64,000 bases of DNA from Microbacterium trichothecenolyticum (GCF_000956465.1 NZ_JYJA01000027.1:1-64000); one strand, 5' to 3'. Positions 1 to 12,307 are shown, counted from the first letter of the stretch. Numbers and translations are program-made. The notes: generated from the sequence alone by a model not told the origin.

Positions 1-213
1 CCCCCACCGGGAAAAACGGTAAAAGGCAGCGAGTTCAACCATGACCAAAAACGAATATCAAACTGACATCCATGAATTGATCCAAAAAAGACCCCCACCA
101 ACCAAAAAATGGTCGACAGAGAAAAAATTGGCATTTGACAAGTGCACGCTGTTGAGTTCTCAAAGATCGGACGCACCAACGATCCGGCTTCACAGCCATC
201 ACCGCAGGGCAAC
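1..213 (-). other. 5' leader of an rRNA operon (leftward), with boxA-like site
   Basis: Read on the minus strand, this AT-richer stretch lies downstream of a strong promoter. It contains TTTGAGAACTCAAC (plus 151-164), followed by an AGCGTGCAC run. This is the boxA/processing signature of actinobacterial rRNA leaders and 16S-23S spacers. The leader runs off the left edge, so the 16S gene is expected just outside the window. No convincing protein gene was found here; short reading frames on the plus strand lack support. That this is a leader rather than a 16S-23S spacer is inferred from the promoter directly upstream. Confidence 0.7.
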
Positions 214-219
214 TTCACC

Positions 220-247
220 ATCTTATCCCACCCGACCCGTCTGTCAA
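220..247 (-). promoter_or_regulatory. rRNA operon promoter
   Basis: On the minus strand TTGACA (plus 242-247) and TAAGAT (plus 220-225) are separated by 16 bases. This is the most consensus-like sigma-70-type promoter noticed near the left end. Transcription would start near 213 and run leftward through the boxA-like site. Confidence 0.7.
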
Positions 248-504
248 ACCGACACGCCGTGATCTTCAGACCATTCGGCTCGTCGGCGACCGCGGTCTCC
301 GAGGCAGGAAACCCCATCCTCGACCCGCATGCGGGACGCTCGAACGAGCATCGAAGGAAGGGGGGTGGTTCTCCGCTTGAGGGGGGAAGGCTCTCGGCCT
401 CTCCGCTTCCCTGTGGGGCGAACAGGTATTACCTTACGTACGTCCTGGACGTCTCGTCGAATCGGGGGTGCACCCCGGGCGTGTCGCACCCCGCAACCGC
501 GCAA
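248..504. other. Spacer between rRNA promoter and membrane gene; possible weak terminator
   Basis: No gene is supported here. An inverted repeat GGGGTGC / GCACCCC (465-471 and 486-492, 14-base loop) lies just past the stop of the leftward gene at 505 and could end its transcript, although no T-run follows. CCCGCATGCGGG (about 327-338) is a short palindrome of unknown meaning. Confidence 0.3.
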
Positions 505-1326
505 TCATGCGGGACTCGTCACTCCGAGCGCGTGTCGCCTGCGCACCTGCACCAGAACGCACAGCGCGATGGTGATCGCTCCCCACGCCGCGCACGCGGG
601 CGGAAGCACGCGGTAGCCCAGGTGGGCGAAGGTGAACTCCGCGTCGAGCGGGCCGAGGATCGCGAGGCCCCACACCCACGTCGCCAGCAGCATCACCGGC
701 AGCGACACCCACCACGCCCATCGGACCCACGAGGGCATCATGCGCGGAGCCGGCGACTCGGGATCACGGCGCACCAGCCACACCAGCATCCAGATCCCGA
801 TGACCGCCAGTCCGATCGCGCTCGAGCCGTGCTGCAGCCACCTGAAACCCGGGAGCGGTCCCCAGTCGGACTCCAGTGCCGGGATCGCCGTCGTCCCCCA
901 TCGCCCCTCATGGGTGAACAGGTCCCACACGATGTGGCTCACGACACCGACCACCAGTGAGAGGACCAGCAGCAGCATCCCCCTCCACGACACCCGCGCG
1001 GGTGTCCCCGAGATCGCCAGCGTCTCACGCAGGGCCGAGCCGGCGCCGGCGTCCCACTCCCCCGGCAGCCGCGCCGCCAGCCACCGCGGCGAGAGCTCGC
1101 GCACCGCCGGTCGCAGCAGCAGACGCCAGACCAGGAGCAGCGCGAACGCCAGCACGATCGTCGCCGGCAGCCACGCGAACGCGTGCGTCACGCCGTAATG
1201 CAGCGGCAGTCCGCGGACGAAAAGCGGCAGGTCCGGCGCCATCGCTCCTACCGCGATCGCTGCCGGCACCAGTCGCGTGCGCAGGAACGGCAGTGCGACG
1301 ACGGCGTGGCTCGGGGTGAACGGCAT
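505..1326 (-). CDS. DUF4184-type membrane protein
   Basis: This 273-residue integral membrane protein resembles the DUF4184 family. The N-terminus has the conserved His of TPSHAVVALPF and an APDLP motif near residue 30. Several hydrophobic segments follow, at about 55-75, 120-140, 155-185 and 205-225. Its substrate or role is unknown; the family is often likened to membrane-bound metal-dependent hydrolases, but I see no complete catalytic set. The ATG has a GGAAGG ribosome site. It lies 45 bases downstream of tyrS on the same strand and may be co-transcribed with it. It is the last gene before the rRNA promoter. Confidence 0.6.
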   Translation of the reverse strand: MPFTPSHAVVALPFLRTRLVPAAIAVGAMAPDLPLFVRGLPLHYGVTHAFAWLPATIVLAFALLLVWRLLLRPAVRELSPRWLAARLPGEWDAGAGSALRETLAISGTPARVSWRGMLLLVLSLVVGVVSHIVWDLFTHEGRWGTTAIPALESDWGPLPGFRWLQHGSSAIGLAVIGIWMLVWLVRRDPESPAPRMMPSWVRWAWWVSLPVMLLATWVWGLAILGPLDAEFTFAHLGYRVLPPACAAWGAITIALCVLVQVRRRHALGVTSPA

Positions 1327-1371
1327 CCGTCAGCCTTCCATCCCCGCAGCCACGCCGCTCGTGAACCGGCG

Positions 1372-2673
1372 TCAGCCGACGAACACGCCCGCGAGCGTCT
1401 TCTTGCCGCGACGAAGCACCGAGACTCCGCCGGGCAGAGCGCCGGACACGGTCGCCGACTCGTCCTCGACCTTGACGCCGTCGAGCGACACACCGCCCTG
1501 GGCGATCGCCCGGCGGCCCTCCGACAGACTCGAGACGAGTCCGGTGTCGACGAGCGCCTGCACCACGTTCGTTCCAGGGGCGACGGTGGCGTTGGGCAGC
1601 TCTTCGAGCGCGTGACGCAGCGTGATCGCGTCGAGCGCGGCGAGGTCGCCCTGGCCGAACAGCGCCTCGGACGCGGCGATCACGGCGGCCGCAGCATCCG
1701 TCCCGTGCACGAACGCCGTGACCTCGAGGGCCAGGCGCTTCTGAGCGGCGCGGCGGAACGGCTCGGCCTCGACGAGGCGCTCGTACTCTTCGATCTCAGC
1801 GCGCGTGAGGAACGTGAAGATCTTGAGCCGCTCGATCACGTCGGCGTCGTCGGTGTTCAACCAGAACTGGTACATGCGGTACGGGCTGCACATCGCGGCG
1901 TCGAGCCAGATCGCGTTGCCCTCGCTCTTGCCGAATTTCGTGCCGTCGCTGTTGGTGATCAGCGGCGTGCCGATCGCGTGCACGTGCACGCCCTCGACGC
2001 GGTGGATGAGGTCCGTGCCGCTGGTGAGGTTGCCCCACTGGTCGCTTCCGCCGGTCTGCAGCACACAGCCGTACTGGCGGTACAGCTCGAGGAAGTCCAT
2101 GCCCTGCAGGATCTGGTAGCTGAACTCGGTGTAGCTGATGCCGGCCTCGGAGTTCAGGCGCGCAGCGACCGCGTCCTTCTTGAGCATGGTGCCGACGCGG
2201 TAGTGCTTGCCGATCTCGCGCAGGAAGTCGATCGCGCTCATCGGCGCCGTCCAGTCCAGGTTGTTGACGATGCGCGCGGCGTTGTCGCCCTCGAAGCTCA
2301 GGAACCGCTCGACCTGCGAGCGCAGGTAGCCGACCCACTCGGCCACGGTCTCTCGCGTGTTGAGGGTGCGCTCGGCAGAGGGACGCGGATCGCCGACGAG
2401 TCCGGTCGAGCCGCCGACGAGTCCGAGCGGCTTGTGGCCCGCGAGCTGCAGGCGGCGCATCGTCAGAAGCTGCACGAGGTTTCCGAGGTGCAGACTCGGC
2501 GCGGTCGGGTCGAAGCCGCAGTAATACGTGATCGGGTCCCCGGAGAGAAGGGCGCGCAGCGCCTCCTGATCGGTGGACACATGCACGAGCCCACGCCACA
2601 CGATCTCGTCCCACACGTTCTCGAACGCCGGGTCGATCGCGGGCGCAGTCGCGCTCACGACGGTTTCAGACAC
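1372..2673 (-). CDS. tyrS: Tyrosyl-tRNA synthetase
   Basis: Class I cytoplasmic enzyme that charges tRNA-Tyr with tyrosine using ATP. The 433-residue form fits the family (about 420-430). The HIGH-type motif is HLGN at residues 62-65 and the KMSKS-type motif is KFGKS at 246-250. GSDQWGN and the tyrosine-binding region lie between them. The C-terminal 70 residues form the S4 RNA-binding domain. I chose the GTG at 2673 over an upstream ATG at 2760. The family N-terminus begins about here, and a TAGCCT box sits 7 bases before it, which suggests a leaderless transcript. tyrS beyond argH is a common actinobacterial order. Confidence 0.95.
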   Translation of the reverse strand: MSETVVSATAPAIDPAFENVWDEIVWRGLVHVSTDQEALRALLSGDPITYYCGFDPTAPSLHLGNLVQLLTMRRLQLAGHKPLGLVGGSTGLVGDPRPSAERTLNTRETVAEWVGYLRSQVERFLSFEGDNAARIVNNLDWTAPMSAIDFLREIGKHYRVGTMLKKDAVAARLNSEAGISYTEFSYQILQGMDFLELYRQYGCVLQTGGSDQWGNLTSGTDLIHRVEGVHVHAIGTPLITNSDGTKFGKSEGNAIWLDAAMCSPYRMYQFWLNTDDADVIERLKIFTFLTRAEIEEYERLVEAEPFRRAAQKRLALEVTAFVHGTDAAAAVIAASEALFGQGDLAALDAITLRHALEELPNATVAPGTNVVQALVDTGLVSSLSEGRRAIAQGGVSLDGVKVEDESATVSGALPGGVSVLRRGKKTLAGVFVG

Positions 2674-2680
2674 GCCCGCC

Positions 2681-2686
2681 AGGCTA
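2681..2686 (-). promoter_or_regulatory. -10 box of tyrS (leaderless)
   Basis: TAGCCT on the minus strand ends 7 bases before the GTG at 2673, placing the transcript start at or next to the start codon. No clear -35 is visible. Confidence 0.45.
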
Positions 2687-2775
2687 TCAGCGACGGATGC
2701 CTCGCCCCGCCGGCACATGGTCGGTGCGGCGCCGCGCGGTCCGACGGAGAGACAGTGCAAGAACTTGAGTCTCTC

Positions 2776-2852
2776 AGCTTAATCAGTAGTGTATTAAGCT
2801 TAGAGGCTTGTTCGGCTGAGGCCCTCAACCTAAACTTCGCCTCAGTTAAGCT
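2776..2852 (+). promoter_or_regulatory. Palindromic operator with extra half-site before satD-like gene
   Basis: AGCTTAAT (2776-2783) and ATTAAGCT (2793-2800) form a perfect 8-base inverted repeat with a 9-base spacer. A further TTAAGCT half-site lies at 2846-2852, close to the AAGGAGGG ribosome site of the gene at 2873. The A/T-rich sites stand out in 70% GC DNA. They are a plausible operator for the HTH protein encoded immediately downstream, by inference. Confidence 0.55.
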
Positions 2853-2872
2853 CTCACGCATAAGGAGGGCGC

Positions 2873-3472
2873 ATGTTCGTGATCACCAGTGACCAGCGCG
2901 ACAGCCGGAGCAGCGCAGACCTCGTACCCTCGGCTCTGACATCCATCCACGCCAAGGGACACCAGGGGCTCGCACTGGCCCCCGAGCGCACCGCGGGCGA
3001 CGAGGTCCAGGTCGCAGTGGCCGACGCCGGAGCGCTGCTCGAGATCGTGCTCGACCTGACCCGCTCGGGTCGATGGAGCGTCGGTGTCGGCGTCGGCGAG
3101 GTCGAATCGCCGCTGCCCGACAGCGTACGGGCCGCACGCGGCGAGGCCTTCGTGAACGCGCGTGATGCGGTCGACCGTGCAAAGAAGGCCGCCACCCGCG
3201 TTGCGATCACCGCACCCGAGGACGGGGGCGACGCCGAGGCGCTCGTGCGGCTGCTGGTCGAGTTGCGCGATCGACGCACCGCCGAGGGGTGGGAGGTCTA
3301 CGACCTGCTCGCCGAGGGGATCACGCAGCGCGAAGCCGCCGCGCGCCTCGGCATCTCGGAGGGCGCGGTCAGCCTGCGCGTGAAGTCGGCGGGGATTCGG
3401 ACGGAGGAGGCAGCGGTGCCCGCGCTCGTCCGCGTGCTCGCGCGGCTGAGTCCGGGGCCCGTGCCAGACTGA
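2873..3472 (+). CDS. SatD-like protein with C-terminal helix-turn-helix
   Basis: The 199-residue protein shows the layout I associate with the SatD family. An N-terminal ITSDQRDSR segment resembles ITGDIVGSR. A GDEVQ motif lies near residue 42, and VGVGVGEVES with an ARDAV segment is at 70-100. The last 70 residues hold a helix-turn-helix (ITQREAAARLGISEGAVSLRVKSAG). SatD family function is unknown to me; DNA binding is inferred from the HTH. The start ATG has a strong AAGGAGGG ribosome site. Four bases separate it from the membrane gene downstream, so the two are almost certainly one operon. Palindromic half-sites upstream suggest autoregulation. Confidence 0.6.
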   Translation: MFVITSDQRDSRSSADLVPSALTSIHAKGHQGLALAPERTAGDEVQVAVADAGALLEIVLDLTRSGRWSVGVGVGEVESPLPDSVRAARGEAFVNARDAVDRAKKAATRVAITAPEDGGDAEALVRLLVELRDRRTAEGWEVYDLLAEGITQREAAARLGISEGAVSLRVKSAGIRTEEAAVPALVRVLARLSPGPVPD

Positions 3473-3476
3473 CGCC

Positions 3477-4073
3477 ATGGTCTCCCCGGACGTGATCCTC
3501 GTCGCCGCGCTCACGATCTTCCTGTTCCTCGCGCTCTGCGGCGCACTCGTGCTCGTGGTGATCAGCCTCCGCAAGCCCTCGACGATCCCGCTGGTCGTCG
3601 CGGGCGTGCTCGTCGTCCTGTGCCTGCTCGCGGTGACGGTGTCCCCCGTCAACGTGCCGCTGCTCCTCGGGCTGGGCATCGCCATGCTCGGCACCGCCCT
3701 CGGAGTGCTCGGCGGCAACCCGATCACGCGGCGCACCCTCGAGATCGCGAGCCACGGGCGCGTCGAAGAGGGCGACAACGGCGGCATCCTCCTGCGCGCG
3801 CCGTCGCTGCCGGGAGCCGTCGCCGGCGAGGGCGCCGTCCGCGAGGTGATGCGCGGAGGCACGACGATCGGCTATCTCGAGCGCGTCGCAGTGACGCTCG
3901 GGATCATCGCCGGATTCCCCGAGGCGATCGCCGTGGTCGTGGCGCTCAAGGGCATCGGCCGATTCTCGGAGCTCGCGACCGCCGAGGCGCGCGAGCGCTT
4001 CATCATCGGCACGCTCTCCAGCCTGGTGTGGGCGTGCGTCGTCGCGGCCTTGGTGCGCCTCGCGATCTGGTGA
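3477..4073 (+). CDS. Small membrane protein paired with SatD-like gene
   Basis: 198 residues with an N-terminal pair or triplet of hydrophobic helices (about 5-28, 38-58, 60-80). A polar stretch of about 50 residues follows, then two C-terminal hydrophobic segments (about 140-158 and 172-195). The C-terminal block IGYLER...GFPEAIAVVVALKGIGRF...FIIGTLSSLVWA resembles, from memory, the tail of DUF3307-type membrane proteins that neighbour SatD genes in other phyla; the N-terminus differs. It probably acts in the membrane with the SatD-like partner. No enzymatic motif is visible. A start at 3477, four bases after the upstream stop, implies translational coupling. Confidence 0.55.
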   Translation: MVSPDVILVAALTIFLFLALCGALVLVVISLRKPSTIPLVVAGVLVVLCLLAVTVSPVNVPLLLGLGIAMLGTALGVLGGNPITRRTLEIASHGRVEEGDNGGILLRAPSLPGAVAGEGAVREVMRGGTTIGYLERVAVTLGIIAGFPEAIAVVVALKGIGRFSELATAEARERFIIGTLSSLVWACVVAALVRLAIW

Positions 4074-4094
4074 TCTGGTGATCTGATGATCGCG
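4061..4094. repeat. 8-bp tandem repeat and weak hairpin at a gene end
   Basis: GATCTGGT is repeated three times (third copy GATCTGAT) from 4064, running through the stop codon of the membrane gene. CGCGATC (4061-4067) and GATCGCG (4088-4094) can pair across it. It may act as a terminator between two convergent genes or be a replication-slippage product. Confidence 0.4.
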
Positions 4095-4115
4095 AGGGGC
4101 TTTCGCCGCTGAGGC

Positions 4116-5561
<1,446 letters not shown>

Positions 5562-5592
5562 CCGACGCACCACCCACCCGACCGCCGGTATG

Positions 5593-6768
5593 TCACCGTC
5601 GCCGATCGGCGGCAGCATCCATGCGGGGACCTCGTCCGGCGGGGACGGCGAAGCGCGAGGCCGAATCGAGCAGCGTCTCGAGCGGGCCGCGGCCGACCAG
5701 GAGCGCCCACGCCGTGCACAGCACGACTGTGCCGATGGTGAGCGGCCAGAAGGGCAGCAGCGCGCGGAAGCCGGCGAGATCGCCGACCCGGTCCAGCACC
5801 GCGGCGGCGACGGCGGCCCACACCAGGAGCTGGAGTGTGTACGCGGTCAGCGGCATCGCGCCGACGGCGCGCAGCGGCAACACGACCCACGCGAGGAACG
5901 TGCGGCACACGAGCAGGCACACCCCGAGCACGGCGAGTGCGAAGCCGCCGGAGCCGATCACCTCGAGCAGGCCGGTCGAGTGCGGTCGGACGGTCCACAG
6001 CGCTCCGAGGTACGACGCCGCCTCAGCCCCGGGATCCGCGCCGGTCGCGGCACCGAGTCCATAGCCGAGCGCGGCGAGCAGGGCGCCGGCGACGACGAGC
6101 CGCACCTGCACCCGCAGCCGGGCCACGCCGGCGCGGGCGACGCCGAGGCCGGCCACGACGAACACGATCCACGTCGTGAACGGGTAGTGCCACCCGAGTC
6201 CGAGCGACACCGGGCCGCCGATCGGGGTGCTCCAGAACGGGAGCGCATCGAGAACGATCTGCACGAACGGCATGACCAGTGCCAGCCCCGCGGCGAGCGG
6301 CAGCAGCACGCGCGCCGGCAGGGACGTCAGCGGCAGCGCCAGCAGGAACATCAGCGCATAGGCCGGAAGGATCACGAACACAGGCACGCCGGTGGCGATG
6401 AGCAGGATGCCGAGCACCCAGAGCAGTCCTGCCCGCACGGCGAGCCGCCCTCGCGCGGTGCTCATCGCATCGCCCGTGAGCGGCGTCCTGGCTCCGGTGA
6501 CCAGCCCGATCGAGACCCCCGCGAGCGTCGCGAACAGGATCGAGGAACGTCCCGACACGACGGCGATCCACGTGTCGGGCTCGAGCACGTCGAACGGCTC
6601 CGTGATCGAGAGCAGGTGCGCGGCGAACATGCCGAGCACCGCGAGACCGCGCGCGAGATCGACCCCGCCGATGCGCGCGGGACCGTTCAGGCGCTCCCAG
6701 CGCGTGGCGAGCCAGCCGTCGGCGCGCGGCGCGGAGCGCTCAGTGTCGCTCAGCCCTGGCCCGCTCAC
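5593..6768 (-). CDS. Acyltransferase-type membrane protein (HGSNAT/DUF418-like)
   Basis: 391 residues with about ten hydrophobic helices. The segment GGVDLARGLAVLGMFAAH near residue 35 is typical of the heparan-alpha-glucosaminide N-acetyltransferase catalytic-like / DUF1624 family. The C-terminal half resembles DUF418 (GAMPLTAYTLQ). Such proteins are predicted to move acyl groups across the membrane; the substrate here is unknown. It lies 13 bases after argF and 43 bases before argH on the same strand, in the place where argR-argG normally stand. It is therefore probably co-transcribed with arginine genes without an obvious metabolic link. Confidence 0.6.
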   Translation of the reverse strand: MSGPGLSDTERSAPRADGWLATRWERLNGPARIGGVDLARGLAVLGMFAAHLLSITEPFDVLEPDTWIAVVSGRSSILFATLAGVSIGLVTGARTPLTGDAMSTARGRLAVRAGLLWVLGILLIATGVPVFVILPAYALMFLLALPLTSLPARVLLPLAAGLALVMPFVQIVLDALPFWSTPIGGPVSLGLGWHYPFTTWIVFVVAGLGVARAGVARLRVQVRLVVAGALLAALGYGLGAATGADPGAEAASYLGALWTVRPHSTGLLEVIGSGGFALAVLGVCLLVCRTFLAWVVLPLRAVGAMPLTAYTLQLLVWAAVAAAVLDRVGDLAGFRALLPFWPLTIGTVVLCTAWALLVGRGPLETLLDSASRFAVPAGRGPRMDAAADRRR

Positions 6769-6781
6769 CGATCGGGCGCTC

Positions 6782-8912
<2,131 letters not shown>

Positions 8913-8916
<4 letters not shown>

Positions 8917-9812
8917 CCGAGCACCACCTCTGTTCCGATTCCCTTGCTGGTGAAGATCTCCACGAGTACCGAGTGCGGCACCCGCCCGTCGATGATGGCC
9001 GCGGTCTCGACGCCGCCCTCGACGGCCTCCAGGCACGCCGCCATCTTCGGGATCATGCCCGATTCGAGCGTGGGCAGCATCGCCTTCAGCTCCGTCGAGG
9101 TCAGGTGCGACACGAGCGAGTCGCGATTGGGCCAGTCGGCATAGAGCCCCGCGACGTCGGTGAGCACCACGAGCTTCGCCGCGCCGAGCGCGACGGCGAG
9201 GGCGGATGCCGCGGCATCCGCGTTCACATTCAGCGAGTGTCCCGGGTGGTCGAGGTCGGGCGCGATGCTCGAGACGACGGGGATGCGGCCGGCCTCGATC
9301 TGATCGAGCACCGGCTGCGGATCGACCTCGACGACGTCGCCGACACGACCGAGGTCATGCTCGACGCCTTCGATGACGACGCCGCGGCGACGGCCGCCGA
9401 ACAGGCCGGCGTCCTCACCGCTGAGGCCGGTCGCGACCGGTCCGTGCGCGTTGATCTTCGAGACCAGCTGCGGATTGATCTGGCCGGTGAGCACCATGCG
9501 CACCACCGAGATCGCCTCGGTCGAGGTGACGCGGTAGCCGCCCTTGAACTCGCTCGGGATCGCGAGGCGGTCGAGCATCGACGAGATCTGCGGGCCCCCG
9601 CCGTGCACCACGACGGGCTTGACCCCGACGTAGCGGAGGTAGGCGATGTCGGCGGCGAAGGCATCCTGCAGCTCTTCGCTGACCATCGCGTTGCCGCCGT
9701 ACTTCACGACGACGATCTGGTCGCGGAAGCGCCTGAGCCACGGCAGCGACTCGATGAGGGTCACCGCCCTGGCGCTGGCTTCGCCGGGATCGGTCTCTTG
9801 CAGGTCGGTCAT
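8913..9812 (-). CDS. argB: Acetylglutamate kinase
   Basis: Phosphorylates N-acetylglutamate, usually the arginine-feedback-controlled step. 299 residues, starting at ATG 9812 within an ATGA overlap with argJ. Amino acid kinase features are VVKYGGNAM near residue 37, [10 protein letters not shown] near 75 and [17 protein letters not shown] near 190. The N-terminal helix of about 25 residues ([18 protein letters not shown]) is the type linked with hexameric, arginine-sensitive enzymes, so feedback inhibition is likely (inference). Confidence 0.95.
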
Positions 9813-10966
9813 GAGGAGTACGCGCTGTTCTCGTGGACGTAGTCGTGGGTGAGGTCGTTGGTGAGGATCGTCGCCGTCGCCGCGCCGACCTTCAGATCGA
9901 TCACCAGGCGGGTCGCTCGCGGCGTGAGGTCGACGGCTTCGCGCGGCGCGTCGGGACCCCCGGCGCTGCACACGCGCACGCCGTTCATCCACACGTCGAC
10001 GTCGTACGGGTCGAACGCGGCCCGCGTCGTGCCGATCGCGGCGAGCACGCGGCCCCAGTTCGGGTCGTTGCCGAAGATCGCCGCCTTGAACAGGTTGTTG
10101 CGCGCGACCGACCGGCCGACCTCGACGGCGTCGTCCTCCGACGCGGCGTTGACCACCTCGATCGTGATGTCGTGGCTCGCACCCTCGGCGTCGCCCTGCA
10201 GCTGTTGCGCGAGATCCTGGCAGACCTCGGCGAGCGCCGCCGCGAACGCGTGGGGATCGGGGGTGACGCCGGAGGCGCCGCTGACCATGAGGGTGACCTG
10301 GTCGTTCGTCGACATGCAGCCGTCCGAGTCGAGCCGGTCGAAAGTGCGGCCGGTGGCGTCGCGCAGCGCAGCGTCGGCCTGTGCCGAATCCAGCACCGCG
10401 TCGGTCGTGATCACCACGAGCATCGTCGCGAGGCCGGGTGCCAGCATCCCGGCGCCTTTCGCCATTCCGCCGATCGACCAGCCGTCGCCGCTCGCGACCG
10501 CGCGCTTCGGCTTCGAGTCCGTGGTCATGATCGCAAGGGATGCTGCCTCCCCGCCGTCGGTGGAGAGCTCGGCGATGCCCTGCTCGGTGCCGGCGAGCAC
10601 CTTGGCGCGGAACACCTCGTCCCCGGTGCCGATCAGGCCCGTGGAACAGACCAGGATGTCTCCGGCGCTCACCTGGAGCAGCTCGGCGGCCGTCTCGGCG
10701 GTCTGATGCGTCGTCTGGAAGCCGAACGAGCCCGTGAAGCAGTTCGCCCCACCGGAGTTGAGGACGATCGCCTCCACCACGCCGTCGCGGATGACCTCCT
10801 GCGACCACATGATCGGGTTGGCCTTCGCGCGGTTGCTCGTGAAGACGGCGGCACCGACCTTGAGCGGACCGCGGTTGACGACGACCGCCACATCGGGTCT
10901 GCCGGTCGACTTCAGGCCGACGGCGACGCCCGCCGCCTCGAATCCCTGGGGCGCGGTGACGCTCAC
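9809..10966 (-). CDS. argJ: Bifunctional glutamate N-acetyltransferase / amino-acid acetyltransferase
   Basis: Recycles the acetyl group from N-acetylornithine to glutamate and may also use acetyl-CoA. 385 residues. The self-cleavage region is [16 protein letters not shown], where the Thr becomes the N-terminal nucleophile of the beta chain. GCMSTNDQV follows downstream. The start is GTG at 10966, overlapping the argC stop as GTGA. Having argJ means a cyclic acetyl pathway, so argE is not needed. Upstream in-frame sequence belongs to argC and is not coding in this frame. Confidence 0.94.
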   Translation of the reverse strand: MSVTAPQGFEAAGVAVGLKSTGRPDVAVVVNRGPLKVGAAVFTSNRAKANPIMWSQEVIRDGVVEAIVLNSGGANCFTGSFGFQTTHQTAETAAELLQVSAGDILVCSTGLIGTGDEVFRAKVLAGTEQGIAELSTDGGEAASLAIMTTDSKPKRAVASGDGWSIGGMAKGAGMLAPGLATMLVVITTDAVLDSAQADAALRDATGRTFDRLDSDGCMSTNDQVTLMVSGASGVTPDPHAFAAALAEVCQDLAQQLQGDAEGASHDITIEVVNAASEDDAVEVGRSVARNNLFKAAIFGNDPNWGRVLAAIGTTRAAFDPYDVDVWMNGVRVCSAGGPDAPREAVDLTPRATRLVIDLKVGAATATILTNDLTHDYVHENSAYSS

Positions 10967-12039
10967 GGCGCGACTCCGTTCACGGTGAGCGCGGTGCCCT
11001 CGGCGAGCCCCAGCGCGATGTTCATGGACTGCACGGCGGCTCCGGCCGTGCCCTTGACGAGGTTGTCGACCGCGGTGACGACCGTCACCCGGTTCGCCGC
11101 GCGGTCTATCGCGAGGCCCATCAGCGCCGTGTTGGCACCGAGGACGTCGGCCGTGCGCGGGAAGTGCCCCGCCGGCAGCAGCTGCACGAACGTCTCGTCG
11201 CCGTACGCGGACTCCCACGCGGCGCGGATCTCGTCGTCGGTCACGCCGGGAGCGATCGGGGCGGTGGAGGTCGCGAGGATGCCCCGCGACATCGGCACCA
11301 GCACGGGGGTGAAAGAGATCCGGATTCCTTGGTCCGGTGAGTCCGCACCCGGCTCGATCGCTGCGGTGCGCGCGGCGGCGAGGGCCTGGCGGATCTCGGG
11401 GATGTGCCGGTGCGTACCCCCGACGGCGTACGGGTTGGCCGTGCCGAGGATCTCGCTGCCGAGAAGGTTGGTCTTGAGGCTCTTGCCCGCCCCCGACGGG
11501 CCGACGGCGAGCACCGTGACGATGTCGGAGGGGTCGATGACGCCGGCAGCGACACCTGGCGCGAGACTCAGGCTCACCGTGGAGGCGTTGCAGCCCGGAG
11601 CCGCGATGCGGGATGCGCCTACGAGCCTCTCGCGCTGCTTCGTGCCGGCCACCGGAAGCTCGGGAACGCCGTACACCCACGGCTCGTGGAAGTCGCCCCC
11701 ATAGAAGCGATCCCAGTCGGCGACCGACTCGAGCCGGTGGTCGGCTCCCGCGTCGATCACGAGGGGCGTGTCGCCGAGGGCGTCGGTGTACTGCCCGGAC
11801 TGGCCGTGAGGCAATGCCAGGAAGACGATGTCGTGACCGGCGAGCACGTCGGGTGAGGTCTCGGCGAGGGTCAGGTGCGCGAGGGAGCGCAGGTGCGGCT
11901 GGTGCTGGATGAGCGGCTGTCCCGCGTTGGAGTGCGCGGTCACGGTGCGGATCTCGACGTCGGGATGCGCGGCGAGGATCCGCAGGATCTCGCCGCCCGC
12001 ATAGCCGGATGCGCCGGAGACGGCGACCGAATATGTCAT
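10963..12039 (-). CDS. argC: N-acetyl-gamma-glutamyl-phosphate reductase
   Basis: NADPH-dependent reduction of N-acetylglutamyl phosphate, the first gene of the argCJBDF series. 358 residues. The Rossmann motif is [10 protein letters not shown] near residue 7 and the catalytic Cys is in APGCNAS near 150. I chose ATG 12039 over the GTG at 12048 because a TAAGGT box lies 7 bases before it, giving a leaderless start. All four downstream junctions overlap by 4 bases, so stoichiometric coupled translation is expected. No convincing ArgR box was seen upstream. Confidence 0.94.
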   Translation of the reverse strand: MTYSVAVSGASGYAGGEILRILAAHPDVEIRTVTAHSNAGQPLIQHQPHLRSLAHLTLAETSPDVLAGHDIVFLALPHGQSGQYTDALGDTPLVIDAGADHRLESVADWDRFYGGDFHEPWVYGVPELPVAGTKQRERLVGASRIAAPGCNASTVSLSLAPGVAAGVIDPSDIVTVLAVGPSGAGKSLKTNLLGSEILGTANPYAVGGTHRHIPEIRQALAAARTAAIEPGADSPDQGIRISFTPVLVPMSRGILATSTAPIAPGVTDDEIRAAWESAYGDETFVQLLPAGHFPRTADVLGANTALMGLAIDRAANRVTVVTAVDNLVKGTAGAAVQSMNIALGLAEGTALTVNGVAP

Positions 12040-12046
12040 GGATTCC

Positions 12047-12052
12047 ACCTTA
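12047..12052 (-). promoter_or_regulatory. -10 box of argC operon (leaderless)
   Basis: TAAGGT on the minus strand ends 7 bases before ATG 12039. The hexamer overlaps the alternative GTG at 12048, which argues against that start. Confidence 0.5.
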
Positions 12053-12167
12053 GAGTCTGGGGCTGAGGGCCGGAGACGGCGACGCCCACTCGCGACGGTC
12101 CATGACAGGACGGCGTGCGGGGTCGCCTAGAGTCGGCGCTCGCCCAGACGGCGTCGGCGCGCGGGAG

Positions 12168-12188
12168 CGACGCTCGGAACGAGCGTCG
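12168..12188. repeat. 9-bp perfect hairpin with GAA loop
   Basis: CGACGCTCG, GAA, CGAGCGTCG form a perfect hairpin in the 230-base divergent spacer between argC and the membrane/ABC operon. It lies upstream of both promoters and is not a terminator for either flanking gene. It could be a protein-binding site or a small cruciform. Nothing else was recognised in the spacer. Confidence 0.4.
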
Positions 12189-12271
12189 AGAGTCCCTGGG
12201 TCGCCGAAGGCATGGGCCGACGATAGCCGCCGGGCCGCGGCATCCGCAAATCCGCTCGTCCAGGACGGCTC

Positions 12272-12307
12272 TTGACGCAAAGTACTTTGCGCTGCAAACT
12301 ACTTTGC
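12272..12307 (+). promoter_or_regulatory. Promoter with two tandem palindromic operators (leaderless)
   Basis: TTGACG (12272-12277) and CAAACT (12295-12300) are spaced 17 bases apart, with ATG 7 bases further on, so the transcript should be leaderless. GCAAAGTACTTTGC (12277-12290) is a perfect palindrome across the spacer. GCAAACTACTTTGC (12294-12307) is a near-perfect copy across the -10 and start point. The centres are 17 bases apart. Occupancy would block RNA polymerase. The likely binder is the winged-helix protein at 12955 (inference). Confidence 0.7.

Noticed and set aside
41..960. Plus-strand short frames near the left edge
   Set aside because: They overlap the rRNA leader and the membrane gene, have no ribosome site and no recognisable domains.
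12040..12270. ArgR operator upstream of argC
   Set aside because: No pair of ARG-box-like half-sites was found; the hairpin at 12168-12188 does not resemble one.
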